A stretch of DNA of 64,000 nt from Pseudobacteroides cellulosolvens ATCC 35603 = DSM 2933 (GCF_001262605.1 NZ_LGTC01000001.1:310001-374000), one strand, 5' to 3'; positions 44,282 to 53,900 are shown, counted from the first letter of the stretch. A program made the numbers and translations. The notes: generated from the sequence alone by a model not told the origin.

Positions 44282-45484
44282 ATGGATAAAATAAGGGTTG
44301 TAATAGTTGACGATTCAGAAGAAACCAGGAGTAATATAAAAACCATTCTGGCTTTCGAAAAGCGATTTGAGGTGATAGGTGAAGCTGAGAACGGTAATGA
44401 AGCTGTCAATGTTGCAAAAGAGTTAAGACCTGATGTGATTCTAATGGATATAAACATGCCGATAATGGATGGAATTAAGGCTACTTCCCAGATTAGTATA
44501 GAAGTTCCTGAAACCAGTGTTATTATAATGTCGGTCCAAGGAGAACAGGAATATTTGAGGAAAGCTATGTCTGCAGGTGCCCGTGAATTTATAACAAAAC
44601 CCTTTTCAAGTGACGATCTGATAGTGAGTATAATGAATACTTATGAAGCAGAAGCGAAAAGAAAGGAAAATATCGGGATCAGCCGGGTTCATGAAGACAT
44701 AAAGTCTAAGGTGATAACTGTATTCAGTACCAAAGGCGGTGTAGGAAAAACAACAATATCATCAAATCTGGCAGTTTGTATTGCTAGAAATACTAAAAAG
44801 AGGGTTGCACTTATAGATCTTGATTTACAGTTCGGAGACGTTGCAATAATGCTGAATGTTACAGTTAAAAATACCATTAGTGATCTTATTAAAGAAATAA
44901 ATATGCTTGATGCCAATCTTTTAGATGATTATCTTGTGACTCATTTCTCAGGTGTAAAGGTACTGCCTGCACCTCTAAAACCTGAGTATGCAGAATACAT
45001 AACTTCTTCACATGTAGAGAAAATCATAAAAACTCTTAAGGAAAGTTATCATTATGTAATTGTTGATACATCAGCAAGTTTCCATGAAACAGTATTAACG
45101 TCTTTAGACATGTCTGACAAGATTCTTATGGTTTCTACCCTTGATTTGCCCACTATAAAGAATGTGAAGTCCGGTCTTGACATTATGGAATCCCTGCATT
45201 ATTCAAAAGAAAAGACAAAGATTGTATTGAATAAAGCTTCGGAACAGTTCGGAATAAAATATAAGGACTTTGAGGATACCTTAAAGTATACTATTTGGTC
45301 CTATTTGCCTGAGGATAGTGCTACAGTAGTAACTTCTGCAAATAAGGGTTTTCCATTCGTAATGACCCGTACCGAAACAAAGGTTGCAAAGGCCATAGCA
45401 GGCATGGCTGATGAGTTAACCATGGAAAAAGCTGCAGAACAAAAGGAAAAGAGTACAATAAAAAGGCTGTTGGGAATTTATTAA
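44282..45484 (+). CDS. TadZ/CpaE with intact receiver and ParA-type ATPase domains
   Basis: The 400-residue protein has a full receiver domain (RVVIVDDSEETRSN, Asp in VILMDINMPIMDG, Ser in VIIMSVQGEQE, Lys in EFITKPFSSDD) joined to a MinD/ParA-type ATPase (VFSTKGGVGKTTISSN, ALIDLDLQFGD). It should both receive a phosphate and bind ATP, unlike the degenerate relative at 9999. TadZ/CpaE localises the pilus machinery. The start ATG 44282 has AAAGGAGG upstream; an earlier in-frame ATG at 44201 overlaps cpaB. It is followed by cpaF after 41 bp. Confidence 0.9.
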   Translation: MDKIRVVIVDDSEETRSNIKTILAFEKRFEVIGEAENGNEAVNVAKELRPDVILMDINMPIMDGIKATSQISIEVPETSVIIMSVQGEQEYLRKAMSAGAREFITKPFSSDDLIVSIMNTYEAEAKRKENIGISRVHEDIKSKVITVFSTKGGVGKTTISSNLAVCIARNTKKRVALIDLDLQFGDVAIMLNVTVKNTISDLIKEINMLDANLLDDYLVTHFSGVKVLPAPLKPEYAEYITSSHVEKIIKTLKESYHYVIVDTSASFHETVLTSLDMSDKILMVSTLDLPTIKNVKSGLDIMESLHYSKEKTKIVLNKASEQFGIKYKDFEDTLKYTIWSYLPEDSATVVTSANKGFPFVMTRTETKVAKAIAGMADELTMEKAAEQKEKSTIKRLLGIY

Positions 45485-45525
45485 TGTTATATTCTTATAA
45501 ATAATATTGGGGTGGAGGAATTACA

Positions 45526-46890
45526 ATGTCATTATTGGAAAGGCTTCAAAAAGAAAAAAATATTGATGTAACTGATAATAAAAGCATAAAATCAAAAAAG
45601 CCTCAGAATGAAAAGGAAGATCCCTTTGCAGAGGTTAAGGCTAAAATACACAGCAAAATTATTGAACAAATTAAGACAGAAGCCTTTAAGAACATGGAAC
45701 CGGATGAAGATGATGAAGGGCTTAAAAATGAAATAACTGCCATTGCTGAGGAAATTTTGGAGCAGGAGACAAGCTACTTTTCCAAAAATGACAGGCAGAA
45801 GATCATCTCTGAGGTCATTGATGAGACTATAGGCTTTGGGCCAATAAACCCGTTGATACATGATTCTTCAGTTTCGGAAATTATGGTAAATGGTCCGGAT
45901 CAGGTGTATGTTGAGAAAAAAGGAAGGCTTACCCTAAGTGATGTAACTTTCAAGGATGAGCAGCATGTAATGCATGTTATAGAAAAGATAGTAGCACCTC
46001 TTGGAAGAAGGATTGATGAAAGTTCGCCTATGGTAGATGCAAGGCTTCCTAACGGTTCACGTGTCAATGTAATAATACCTCCATTAGCATTGAATGGCCC
46101 AACAATCACTATAAGAAAGTTTTCGGAAAAGCCTTATACAGTGAAGGATTTGATAAACTTCGGCACTATTACACCTAATATCGCCATGTTTTTAAAGGCA
46201 TGTGTCGAATCCAGGTTGAACATAGTCGTTTCAGGTGGTACAGGAAGCGGTAAGACCACAACTCTTAATGTAATATCATCCTTTATACCTGATGATGAAA
46301 GAATCGTGACTATTGAGGATGCGGCAGAAATACAGCTAAGGCAGGAGCATGTAGTTAGGCTTGAAACAAGACCGCCCAATATAGAGGGAAAAGGTGCCAT
46401 AACAATAAGGGATCTTGTGAGAAACTCCCTTCGTATGAGGCCGGATAGAATAGTTGTCGGCGAGGTTAGAAGCGGAGAGGCACTCGACATGCTTCAGGCA
46501 ATGAATACAGGACATGACGGCTCCCTTACAACGGGGCATGCCAATACTCCGAGAGATATGGTGGCAAGGCTTGAAACCATGGTACTTATGGCAGGAATGG
46601 AGTTGCCGGTAAGAGCTATTAGAGAACAGATTGCATCTGCAGTTGACCTTATTGTTCAGCAATCCCGTCTGAAGGATGGAAGCAGAAAAATTACCCATAT
46701 AACGGAAGTTGTAGGAATGGAAGGTGATATTATCACCCTGCAGGATATTTTTGTTTATAAACAGAAGGGCAAGGATGAAAATGGAAAGATGATTGGGGAT
46801 GTAGTGCCCACCGGGATAAAGCCCAAATTTTTTGATAAGTTTGATAAGGCAGGTGTTATACTGCCGCAGGATTTGTTTAGTCATGATTAA
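45526..46890 (+). CDS. CpaF/TadA secretion ATPase of Tad locus 2
   Basis: The 454-residue ATPase has the same motifs as the locus-1 copy but a longer N-terminal extension: SEIMVNGPDQVYVEKKGR, Walker A VSGGTGSGKTTTLN, Asp box IVTIEDAAEIQ, Walker B RIVVGEVRSGEALDML, and NTGHDGSLTTGHANT. It powers the second Tad machine. GTGGAGGA lies upstream of the start. A family-R1 repeat sits in the 117-bp gap before TadB, within the operon. Confidence 0.93.
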   Translation: MSLLERLQKEKNIDVTDNKSIKSKKPQNEKEDPFAEVKAKIHSKIIEQIKTEAFKNMEPDEDDEGLKNEITAIAEEILEQETSYFSKNDRQKIISEVIDETIGFGPINPLIHDSSVSEIMVNGPDQVYVEKKGRLTLSDVTFKDEQHVMHVIEKIVAPLGRRIDESSPMVDARLPNGSRVNVIIPPLALNGPTITIRKFSEKPYTVKDLINFGTITPNIAMFLKACVESRLNIVVSGGTGSGKTTTLNVISSFIPDDERIVTIEDAAEIQLRQEHVVRLETRPPNIEGKGAITIRDLVRNSLRMRPDRIVVGEVRSGEALDMLQAMNTGHDGSLTTGHANTPRDMVARLETMVLMAGMELPVRAIREQIASAVDLIVQQSRLKDGSRKITHITEVVGMEGDIITLQDIFVYKQKGKDENGKMIGDVVPTGIKPKFFDKFDKAGVILPQDLFSHD

Positions 46891-46893
46891 AAA

Positions 46894-46962
46894 ATAACTT
46901 CCGCTATAAATTTCGCTCATGTGTTGACTTAGCTCGTCAACACCCGCTCAAAAGCGGAAGTA
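46894..46962 (+). repeat. Dispersed repeat family R1, copy B (most complete)
   Basis: ACTTCCGCT (46897-46905) and AGCGGAAGT (46953-46961) form terminal inverted repeats, and GTGTTGAC (46921-46928) and GTCAACAC (46936-46943) form an inner one. It lies inside the Tad locus 2 operon between cpaF and tadB. Copies A and C lie at 23590 and 59672. Confidence 0.7.
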
Positions 46963-47007
46963 ATTTTTCATTCATGCCTTAGTGTATAGGAAAAGGAGGG
47001 GTGAACA

Positions 47008-47973
47008 GTGTTTTATCTGGTAATCCTATCAACCTTCATAACAGTATTTCTGTTAACCTACGTAATTATAAGGTTTATAAAAAGCAAGCAAAAAGCTGTT
47101 TCAAGAATTAAACAATATATAAATACCGATCAAATCCATGAGGATAAAAGAAAAGCACCAAACAGGGAATACAAAGTGGGACTTGGTATTATATCCCGCG
47201 GTATTGGCCATGCAAGATTTCTTGACAACTACAAAAAGGAAACCCAAAGAAAATTGATAAGGGCTCATTTGCTTCTAAAAGCAGAAGAATTTATGACAAT
47301 ATCATTGATACTTATGGTTGTATTTGGATTCTTGACATTTTTAGCTTCCAATTCAATACTGCTTTCAATATTTGTGTCCATACTCGGATGGCTGTTTCCC
47401 TCAATATTCCTAAAAGCTCGAATTAAGAAAAGGTTAAAAACACTAAATGAGCAGTTATCAGATGCCATAGTGCTCATGTCAAATTCTCTTAAGGCAGGTT
47501 ATAGCTTTTTCCAGTCAGTAGATATCATATCGAAGGAAATGACAGGTCCAATAGCTGAGGAGTTTGCATTTATGCAAAAGGAAGTAAATCTTGGGCTTAC
47601 CACTGAAAAAGCATTGGAAAATCTTGTTGCCAGGATAAAAAGCGATGATTTGGAACTTGTGGTTACAGCTGTGCTAATACAGAGACAGGTTGGAGGAAAC
47701 CTTTCAGAAGTTCTGGATAATATATCTACCACTATACGTGAAAGGGTAAAAATAAAGGGTGAAGTAAAGACTGTAACTGCACAGGGAAGAGCATCAGGGT
47801 TTATTATTTCAATATTACCTTTAGTTTTAGGGCTTATATTGTTTGTAATAAATCGCGAATACATGATACTATTATTTACTAATCCCCTTGGAATAGCGAT
47901 ACTAGGTTTTTCAGTGCTGATGGAGCTGATAGGCATATACTTTATCAGCAGGATTGTTAAAATTGAAATTTAG
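47008..47973 (+). CDS. TadB-type platform protein of Tad locus 2
   Basis: The 321-residue protein has an N-terminal membrane helix, a central pair, a T2SSF domain (LSDAIVLMSNSLKAGYSFFQ, VTAVLIQRQVGGNLSEVLDN) and two C-terminal helices. The GTG start at 47008 is preceded by AAAAGGAGGGGTGA. It is followed by tadC after 12 bp. The canonical Ser-Leu-Lys-Ala-Gly motif is intact, as in active TadB. Confidence 0.89.
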   Translation: MFYLVILSTFITVFLLTYVIIRFIKSKQKAVSRIKQYINTDQIHEDKRKAPNREYKVGLGIISRGIGHARFLDNYKKETQRKLIRAHLLLKAEEFMTISLILMVVFGFLTFLASNSILLSIFVSILGWLFPSIFLKARIKKRLKTLNEQLSDAIVLMSNSLKAGYSFFQSVDIISKEMTGPIAEEFAFMQKEVNLGLTTEKALENLVARIKSDDLELVVTAVLIQRQVGGNLSEVLDNISTTIRERVKIKGEVKTVTAQGRASGFIISILPLVLGLILFVINREYMILLFTNPLGIAILGFSVLMELIGIYFISRIVKIEI

Positions 47974-47985
47974 GAGTGCTTTATT

Positions 47986-48903
47986 ATGATGGCTATAGTT
48001 CTTATTATGGTTTTTCTGTCTTCATACATGATGGTATATGCCGTATTCGGTGGATTTTTTAGAAAGAAGCAGATTATTTTGATAAGACTTGACAAGATAT
48101 CAAAGGAAGAACAAAAGGATATGGACAGCGAGCTGAATCAGCCTATTTTTGTCAGGGTTGTTCGCCCTATTCTTTTTAGCTTGAGTAGAGCCGTTTTGAA
48201 GTATACTCCAAAGGAGATTATTTCAAACTTTGAAAGGAAGGTGGTAATAGCAGGTAATCCCTATAATCTTACAGTTAACGACTGGATAAATATTCAGTTG
48301 GTTATTATGGTGTGTTTGCTGGTTTTAACAGCTGCCATAGGATACATAAGGAGCTTTCAAATATCGTCAATAGTGCTTTTAGTAATTATAGAAGTGATTA
48401 TGTCAATACTTCTGCCGAGGTTTATTCTAAACAGGAAGACCCTTGAAAGACAGCGGCAAATAAGAAACTCAATGCCAGATGTCCTTGACCTCTTAACTGT
48501 AAGCGTCGAAGCTGGTCTTGGTTTTGATGGAGCACTTGCCAAGGTAATTGACAAAATGCCTGGTGCATTGGCAAATGAATTTGAAAATGTTTTGCAGGAA
48601 ATAAAAGTTGGAAAACAAAAGAAGGATGCTTTAAAGGATATGGCACAAAGGGTAAATCTTCCCGATCTTACAACTTTCATAGGATCGATAATACAAGCTG
48701 ATCAATTAGGTGTAAGCATAGGCAATGTACTAAGAATTCAATCTGAGCAGATGAGGCAGAAGAGAAGGCAGAGGGCACAGGAAAAAGCGATGAAGGCACC
48801 TGTTAAAATGCTGATACCAATGGTTTTGTTCATTTTTCCTACACTGTTTTCGGTTCTTATCGGCCCTGTACTAATAAAGGTTATTGATGAGTTTTCGAAA
48901 TAA
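47986..48903 (+). CDS. TadC-type platform protein of Tad locus 2
   Basis: The 305-residue protein has an N-terminal membrane helix, two central membrane helices and a T2SSF domain (MPDVLDLLTVSVEAGLGFDGAL, TTFIGSIIQADQLGVSIGNV, RQKRRQRAQEKAMKAPVKML), then a C-terminal helix ending FPTLFSVLIGPVLIKVI. This is TadC. Two ATG codons (47986 and 47989) are possible. It ends the second Tad locus. A tRNA gene follows 97 bp later with its own promoter. Confidence 0.89.
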   Translation: MMAIVLIMVFLSSYMMVYAVFGGFFRKKQIILIRLDKISKEEQKDMDSELNQPIFVRVVRPILFSLSRAVLKYTPKEIISNFERKVVIAGNPYNLTVNDWINIQLVIMVCLLVLTAAIGYIRSFQISSIVLLVIIEVIMSILLPRFILNRKTLERQRQIRNSMPDVLDLLTVSVEAGLGFDGALAKVIDKMPGALANEFENVLQEIKVGKQKKDALKDMAQRVNLPDLTTFIGSIIQADQLGVSIGNVLRIQSEQMRQKRRQRAQEKAMKAPVKMLIPMVLFIFPTLFSVLIGPVLIKVIDEFSK

Positions 48904-48952
48904 ATTTAAACTGTGCACCATAAATAACCAGTAAAAAAAGTAGAAATAGCTA

Positions 48953-48981
48953 TTGCAATGGTAATTTTATTATGCTATAAT
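48953..48981 (+). promoter_or_regulatory. Promoter of the tRNA-Gln gene
   Basis: TTGCAA (48953-48958) and a consensus TATAAT (48976-48981) are spaced by 17 bp, ending 18 bp before the tRNA. Confidence 0.75.
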
Positions 48982-48999
48982 ACCCTTTGTCACGAATGA

Positions 49000-49073
49000 T
49001 GCGGATTTGTGTAATGGTAGCACAACTGACTCTGGATCAGTCTGTCAGGGTTCGAATCCTTGATCCGCAGCCA
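49000..49073 (+). tRNA. tRNA-Gln (anticodon CTG)
   Basis: The acceptor stem TGCGGAT pairs with ATCCGCA, then discriminator G and encoded CCA. The anticodon stem ACTGA / TCAGT has loop CTCTGGA, giving anticodon CTG for the codon CAG. The T stem CAGGG / CCTTG has the loop TTCGAAT. A strong terminator follows. It forms a single-gene transcript. The presence of gatCAB in the window is consistent with tRNA-Gln being charged by transamidation of Glu-tRNA-Gln. Confidence 0.96.
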
Positions 49074-49091
49074 ACAAAATAAAATTTCCAG

Positions 49092-49133
49092 AAACAATAA
49101 AACCTCTTGATGAAAGAGGTTTTATTGTTTTTT
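49092..49133 (+). terminator. Terminator of the tRNA-Gln transcript
   Basis: AAACAATAAAACCTCTT and AAGAGGTTTTATTGTTT form a 17-bp stem with a 5-nt loop and a T tract. Confidence 0.92.
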
Positions 49134-49313
49134 AATATCTAGGTTAGATGAATTTGCTATGAAGTATATTTATTACATAGTAATATATTTATCCCACATA
49201 CAATGCTCTAATTCCCTGTAATTATGCAGGGTTAAATGGACAGGGGTAACAGGTTGGAACAAGCTTAATAAGGTATTATTATAACTTATCAATCCTTATC
49301 GATTAATTGATTC

Positions 49314-49341
49314 TTGACATAAATTTTAAAAAGTTTACAAT
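49314..49341 (+). promoter_or_regulatory. Candidate promoter of rny
   Basis: TTGACA (49314-49319) and TACAAT (49336-49341) are spaced by 16 bp, in the gap before rny. The rest of the gap at 49134-49400 holds nothing recognisable. Confidence 0.6.
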
Positions 49342-49406
49342 GAGGTTATGCTAATGGGTATGTTTATGCATTGGCAACTGTCCATTGAAAACTGAATAAC
49401 AAGGAG

Positions 49407-50969
49407 GTGTGTATCATAGACTTAGTAATAGGTTTATTAATTGGTTTGGTAATTGCAGGAATTGCTTCATTCATATTTTTCAAGTTGGGAATTAAGTATA
49501 GAAAAAAACAAGCTGAGGAAAAAATAGGCGGTGCTGAAAACGAAGCAGTTAAGATACTTAACGAAGCGGTAAAGCAAGCTGAAAGCAAAAAAAGAGAAGT
49601 TCTCCTTGAAGCTAAAGAAGAGATCCACAGAAGTAAAGAAACACTTGAAAAAGAAATCAGAGACAGAAGAAATGAGGTTCAAAGACTGGAAAGAAGGCTT
49701 TTGCAGAAAGAAGAGACTCTGGATCGTAAAATGGAGACCCTTGAGCAGAAGGATGAACAGCTCAACAAAAAGACAAAAGATGTTCAATCCCTTCAGGATA
49801 AGACGCTTGAGATTCAGAAAAAACAGATTGAAGAGTTGGAGAGAATATCTGGACTTTCAGTTGAAGATGCAAAGGATTATTTGCTTAAGAATATTGAAAG
49901 TGAAGTTAAGCATGAAGCTGCTATTCTTATAAAAGAGATTGAAGCAAAAGCAAAAGAGGAAGCGGATAAGAAGGCAAAGGATATAATTGCCTGCTCAATA
50001 CAGAAATGTGCTGCAGACCATGTCTCAGAAATCACAGTATCTGTAGTTCCACTGCCAAATGACGAAATGAAGGGAAGAATCATCGGTCGTGAAGGACGTA
50101 ATATCAGGACTCTTGAAACATTAACAGGTATTGATCTTATCATCGATGACACACCCGAAGCAGTTATCCTATCAGGCTTCGATCCAATAAAGAGAGAAGT
50201 GGCAAGGATAACATTGGAAAAACTTATTTTGGACGGAAGAATTCATCCAGCCAGGATAGAAGAAATGGTTGAAAAGGCCAAGAAGGAAGTTGAGAACACA
50301 ATCCGTCAGGAAGGTGACCGTGCTACATTTGAGACAGGAGTACACGGATTGCACCCTGAAGTTATTAAGCTGTTAGGTAAGCTTAGATTCAGGACAAGCT
50401 ACGGACAGAATGTGCTTAATCATTCTATAGAAGTAGCACAGTTGGCAGGATTGATGGCATCCGAGCTTGGTGTTGATGTAACTCTTGCGAAGAGAGCAGG
50501 TTTGCTGCATGATATTGGAAAAGCGGTAGACCATGAAATCGAAGGCTCACATGTTACTATAGGAGCTGATCTAGCAAAGAAATACAAAGAAAACAATGAT
50601 GTAGTAAGTGCAATTTTATCTCACCATGGAGATATAGAAGCTACTTCAATAGTAGCGGTGCTTGTCCAGGCAGCAGATTCAATTTCTGCGGCAAGACCTG
50701 GTGCAAGAAGAGAAACTTTGGAATCATACATTAAACGTCTGGAAAAACTTGAAGAAATCGCAAATTCTTTCAATGGGGTAGAAAAGTCTTTTGCGATTCA
50801 AGCAGGTAGGGAAGTCAGGATTATGGTTAAGCCTGAAGATGTTTCTGACGAAGGTATGGTAATGATGACTCGTGAGATAGTCAAGAAGATTGAAAATGAG
50901 CTTGAGTATCCGGGTCAGATAAAAGTGAATGTTATAAGAGAAGTCAGAGCTATTGAATATGCAAAATAG
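49407..50969 (+). CDS. rny: Ribonuclease Y
   Basis: The 520-residue protein has an N-terminal membrane helix ([20 protein letters not shown]), a long coiled coil (about residues 35-200), a KH domain ([20 protein letters not shown]) and an HD domain ([18 protein letters not shown]). RNase Y starts mRNA decay in Firmicutes. The start is odd: AAGGAGG at 49401-49407 overlaps the only in-frame GTG, and the next codons at proper spacing are ATC (49413) and ATA (49416), so a rare start codon is possible and 49407 is only a best guess. It is followed by a terminator and by ymdB, as in other Firmicutes. Confidence 0.94.
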   Translation: MCIIDLVIGLLIGLVIAGIASFIFFKLGIKYRKKQAEEKIGGAENEAVKILNEAVKQAESKKREVLLEAKEEIHRSKETLEKEIRDRRNEVQRLERRLLQKEETLDRKMETLEQKDEQLNKKTKDVQSLQDKTLEIQKKQIEELERISGLSVEDAKDYLLKNIESEVKHEAAILIKEIEAKAKEEADKKAKDIIACSIQKCAADHVSEITVSVVPLPNDEMKGRIIGREGRNIRTLETLTGIDLIIDDTPEAVILSGFDPIKREVARITLEKLILDGRIHPARIEEMVEKAKKEVENTIRQEGDRATFETGVHGLHPEVIKLLGKLRFRTSYGQNVLNHSIEVAQLAGLMASELGVDVTLAKRAGLLHDIGKAVDHEIEGSHVTIGADLAKKYKENNDVVSAILSHHGDIEATSIVAVLVQAADSISAARPGARRETLESYIKRLEKLEEIANSFNGVEKSFAIQAGREVRIMVKPEDVSDEGMVMMTREIVKKIENELEYPGQIKVNVIREVRAIEYAK

Positions 50970-50986
50970 TAAAGATTAATATACAT

Positions 50987-51010
50987 AAAAAGCGTGGAGA
51001 CACGCTTTTT
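50987..51010 (+). terminator. Intrinsic terminator after rny
   Basis: AAAAAGCGTG and CACGCTTTTT form a 10-bp stem with a GAGA tetraloop and T tail. Confidence 0.9.
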
Positions 51011-51071
51011 GTGCTTTAAAGAATGTTTTAATATAGATTTGGATTTTTGATATTGAAATGGAGGATTAAGT

Positions 51072-51857
51072 TTGAGGGTTTTGTTTATTGGTGATATTGT
51101 AGGCAGTCCTGGAAGAAAAGCAGCAAAAGAAATGATAAGCAAATTAAAAAAAGAAGAAGAAATCGATTTTTGTATTGCTAATGGTGAAAATGCTGCCGGG
51201 GGAAGCGGAATAACGTATGTAATTGCCCAGGAATTGTATAACAGCGGTGTAGACGGCATAACAATGGGTAATCATACCTGGTCAAAAAATGAGATATTAA
51301 ACTTCATAGAGAGTGATAATAGGCTTGCAAGACCTGCGAATTATCCTCAGGATTTGCCCGGAAAGGGTTATGCCATACTAAATGGCAAGAATGGAAAATT
51401 AGCAATTATGAACCTCTTAGGCAGAATATATATGGATAATATAGACTGCCCGTTTAAAGCTGCCGATAGGGAGTTAGAGCATATAAAAAAGGAGGTCAAG
51501 GCTGTTGTTGTGGATTTTCATGCAGAAGCTACCTCTGAAAAAACAGCACTGGCATGGTATTTAGACGGAAGGGTGAGCTGTGTATTGGGTACACACACCC
51601 ATGTTCAGACAGCAGATGAGAGAATTTTTCCTTTTGGTACCGCATATATAACCGATGTGGGTATGACAGGGCCTTGTGATGGTGTTATTGGCGTTAATAA
51701 GGATATTATTATCAAAAAGTTCCTTACCGGCATGCCGCAGAGATTTGAAGTTGCAAAGGGTAGGATTATCTTTAATGCAGTTCTGCTGGATATTGAAGAA
51801 AAAAGTGGAAAAACTGCTAATATAAGAAGAATAAGTATGATAATGGAGCCTAAATAG
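51072..51857 (+). CDS. ymdB: YmdB-type metallophosphoesterase (TIGR00282 family)
   Basis: The 261-residue protein shows the metallophosphoesterase motifs: VLFIGDIVGSPGR, IANGENAAGGSG, MGNHTWSKNE, VVDFHAEATSEK and VLGTHTHVQTADERI. YmdB of Bacillus hydrolyses 2',3'-cyclic nucleotides and affects biofilm and motility choice. It starts with TTG 51072 after a GGAGG. Its neighbours rny and spoVS are the same as in Bacillus, which supports the call. Confidence 0.93.
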   Translation: MRVLFIGDIVGSPGRKAAKEMISKLKKEEEIDFCIANGENAAGGSGITYVIAQELYNSGVDGITMGNHTWSKNEILNFIESDNRLARPANYPQDLPGKGYAILNGKNGKLAIMNLLGRIYMDNIDCPFKAADRELEHIKKEVKAVVVDFHAEATSEKTALAWYLDGRVSCVLGTHTHVQTADERIFPFGTAYITDVGMTGPCDGVIGVNKDIIIKKFLTGMPQRFEVAKGRIIFNAVLLDIEEKSGKTANIRRISMIMEPK

Positions 51858-51884
51858 CGATAATTTGTCTAATCTCATTAAAAA

Positions 51885-51911
51885 AAAGGATTTTCGATTT
51901 TTTTGTAGAAT
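51885..51911 (+). promoter_or_regulatory. Candidate sigma-H promoter of spoVS
   Basis: AAAGGATTT (51885-51893) and GTAGAAT (51905-51911) match the sigma-H pattern (RWAGGAxxT, then HGAAT after about 13 bp). It sits 34 bp before the spoVS start. In Bacillus spoVS is known to use sigma-H, which adds weight. Confidence 0.6.
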
Positions 51912-51945
51912 ATTTTAATTACGAAAAAGTTTAGGGGGTACGAGT

Positions 51946-52209
51946 ATGGACGTATTAAAAGTCTCATCAAAATCCAATCCAAATTCTATTGCTGGTGCGT
52001 TAGCAGGTGTTATTCGCGAAAAGGGTTCTGCAGAAATACAAGCTATAGGAGCTGGAGCTTTGAATCAAGCTGTTAAAGCTATCGCAATTGCCCGCGGCTT
52101 TGTTGCCCCATCTGGAATTGAACTTATATGCATACCGGCTTTTACTGATATTGTGATCGACGGTGAAGAGAGGACTGCAATCAAATTGTTGGTAGAACCG
52201 AGAAGGTAA
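51946..52209 (+). CDS. spoVS: Stage V sporulation protein S
   Basis: The 87-residue protein is nearly invariant in Firmicutes: MDVLKVSSKSNPNSIAGAL, EIQAIGAGALNQAVKAIAI, ARGFVAPSGIELICIPAFT. SpoVS is an Alba-like small protein that affects septum formation and coat assembly. The start is ATG 51946 after GGGGGT. It follows ymdB, and a sigma-H-like promoter is present. The gap after it contains a hairpin and an R3 repeat. Confidence 0.97.
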   Translation: MDVLKVSSKSNPNSIAGALAGVIREKGSAEIQAIGAGALNQAVKAIAIARGFVAPSGIELICIPAFTDIVIDGEERTAIKLLVEPRR

Positions 52210-52568
52210 TAATCATTTCTTGATTGTTAGCACTAAATGTTTACATAAGTTTTATTGATATGGTAAAATTGTAAAACAGTCTAATTTAGTGCACTTAATA
52301 ATTTTCTTGATGTCTAGGAGATTATAGTGTATTCTACACCACAATTTCTAACGACAACAGCTAAGTAAACAAAATCATTTGTAGATTTTGTTTAAATTCT
52401 CTTATACTTCCTTTTATAGTTTATACATGTGTTTTACTGCTGCTTTAGCCAGTAAATATGTATGGATTGTGGGAAGTTTTTTTTTTGAATTAAAAGCTTT
52501 AATAAATATAATATTAATGGTGTAAATTATAGCACTATTATCATAAACATTAATAGCTTAGATTTACA
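52210..52568. other. Intergenic gap between spoVS and the MFS gene
   Basis: It contains an R3-like segment at 52327-52357 and an 11-bp perfect hairpin at 52366-52394 (TAAACAAAATC / GATTTTGTTTA, 7-nt loop), which may terminate spoVS or the MFS gene weakly. No coding frame is supported. Confidence 0.5.
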
Positions 52569-53900
52569 TTATACTTTTCTTTTAATAATATCCCTTAATG
52601 ACTTTGCATTATTTTCGTTTATTTTTGGAATAAAAACTATTGAAATTACAAGTCTTGTTATGAAGGTAAGAATAAACAATGCATGATAGTGATTAAGGGT
52701 TTGTCCGATAAAGAATGGGGCTTGAAGTTCCTTTAGATAGGGAGTGGCAAACTTCATAAAATAAGAGCCTAAAAGATAAGACAGACCTATGCCGACAACT
52801 GATGTAAACATAGTATAATTGGCTATATATGATGTACGGTACTTTTTAGGAGCCAGCCAGATTGAAAGGTTCATAAAGCTCATTTCAAAGCCGGGCCAGA
52901 ATATACCTGTTATTAGGCTTGCTATGGGCATAATTACATAGTAATTGTAAGGGGTTGCGAAGCACCATAAAAACGGAATAGTGGATATTATAAATGACGA
53001 CACAATAGCAACCGGCCTGTTTCCGTATTTATCTATTGCTTTGCCTATAAACCTGACAGATAAAATGGTAGCAGCATTAGATACAAATTGGGAAAGAAGG
53101 TAAATTGAAAAAAGGCTCATATTTAGCTGCTTTATCATAAACATAAACAAAAACGGTGTTGGAAGGTTTATTCCGAAATTCCATAGAGATACTGATATTA
53201 TAAGCTTTAAATAATTCCTATCCTTAAAGGGTTCCTTTAAGGTTTTTATGCTTTGTTTTTCAGTACTTTCAACAGGAGGGTCTTTCAAAAATATGAAGCA
53301 AAATATGTCTGCTGCACCAAACAAAGCAACCACTATAAATAATATTGAATAGTTTGTAAGGCTGTTAAACCTGTCTATATACTGACCTATAGCCAAACCG
53401 CTCAATGCACCTGAAATGGTATAAATCATCATTCTTTTGCTAAAATACCTTCCCCTGATCCTTAAAGGCACAAGGGAACCCATCCATGAAGAAAAAGCAA
53501 CACCTACTATTGAATTAGCTGCTGATGATATCATTATCAGAAATGCTATCGAGATAAATATAAGGTTTTTATTTGTTGATGGTATGAACAAAGGTATAAG
53601 AGCTATTGGTATATAAAGCAGCCTATGTATAAAGCCTGCTATCAGAAAAATAATTTTGCGTTTTCCCGAGTTTTCTATGTTGAATGAAAATGGCAACTGT
53701 ATGATACTTCCCATTATTGCCAAGGTTAATATTATACCATATTTGAAATCATCTATTCCAAGTTTTACAGCAAATTTTGTAAATGCTGCACCTCCAACTG
53801 GAGATCCGACGGTAATGAAAAATACATTACCAAGAGTAACTGCTATAATGACATAAGTAAGGCTTTTACGAAGATCTTTGCCTTTTAACCTGTTTTCCAT
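52569..53900 (-). CDS. Major facilitator superfamily transporter
   Basis: The 443-residue protein has about 12 membrane helices in two halves, the usual MFS layout, with an inter-domain loop at about residues 205-225 (FLKDPPVESTEKQ) and the motif RIRGRYFSKRMMIY after helix 4. No substrate can be inferred; it has no close resemblance to known drug pumps that I can name. The start is ATG 53900, which follows AAGAGGTG on the minus strand; a GTG at 53906 overlaps that. It stands alone, and both flanks carry R3-type repeat segments in the same orientation. Confidence 0.88.
   Translation of the reverse strand: MENRLKGKDLRKSLTYVIIAVTLGNVFFITVGSPVGGAAFTKFAVKLGIDDFKYGIILTLAIMGSIIQLPFSFNIENSGKRKIIFLIAGFIHRLLYIPIALIPLFIPSTNKNLIFISIAFLIMISSAANSIVGVAFSSWMGSLVPLRIRGRYFSKRMMIYTISGALSGLAIGQYIDRFNSLTNYSILFIVVALFGAADIFCFIFLKDPPVESTEKQSIKTLKEPFKDRNYLKLIISVSLWNFGINLPTPFLFMFMIKQLNMSLFSIYLLSQFVSNAATILSVRFIGKAIDKYGNRPVAIVSSFIISTIPFLWCFATPYNYYVIMPIASLITGIFWPGFEMSFMNLSIWLAPKKYRTSYIANYTMFTSVVGIGLSYLLGSYFMKFATPYLKELQAPFFIGQTLNHYHALFILTFITRLVISIVFIPKINENNAKSLRDIIKRKV

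Noticed and set aside
49401..49450. Internal TTG 49446 as rny start
   Set aside because: It would cut the membrane helix that is typical of RNase Y.
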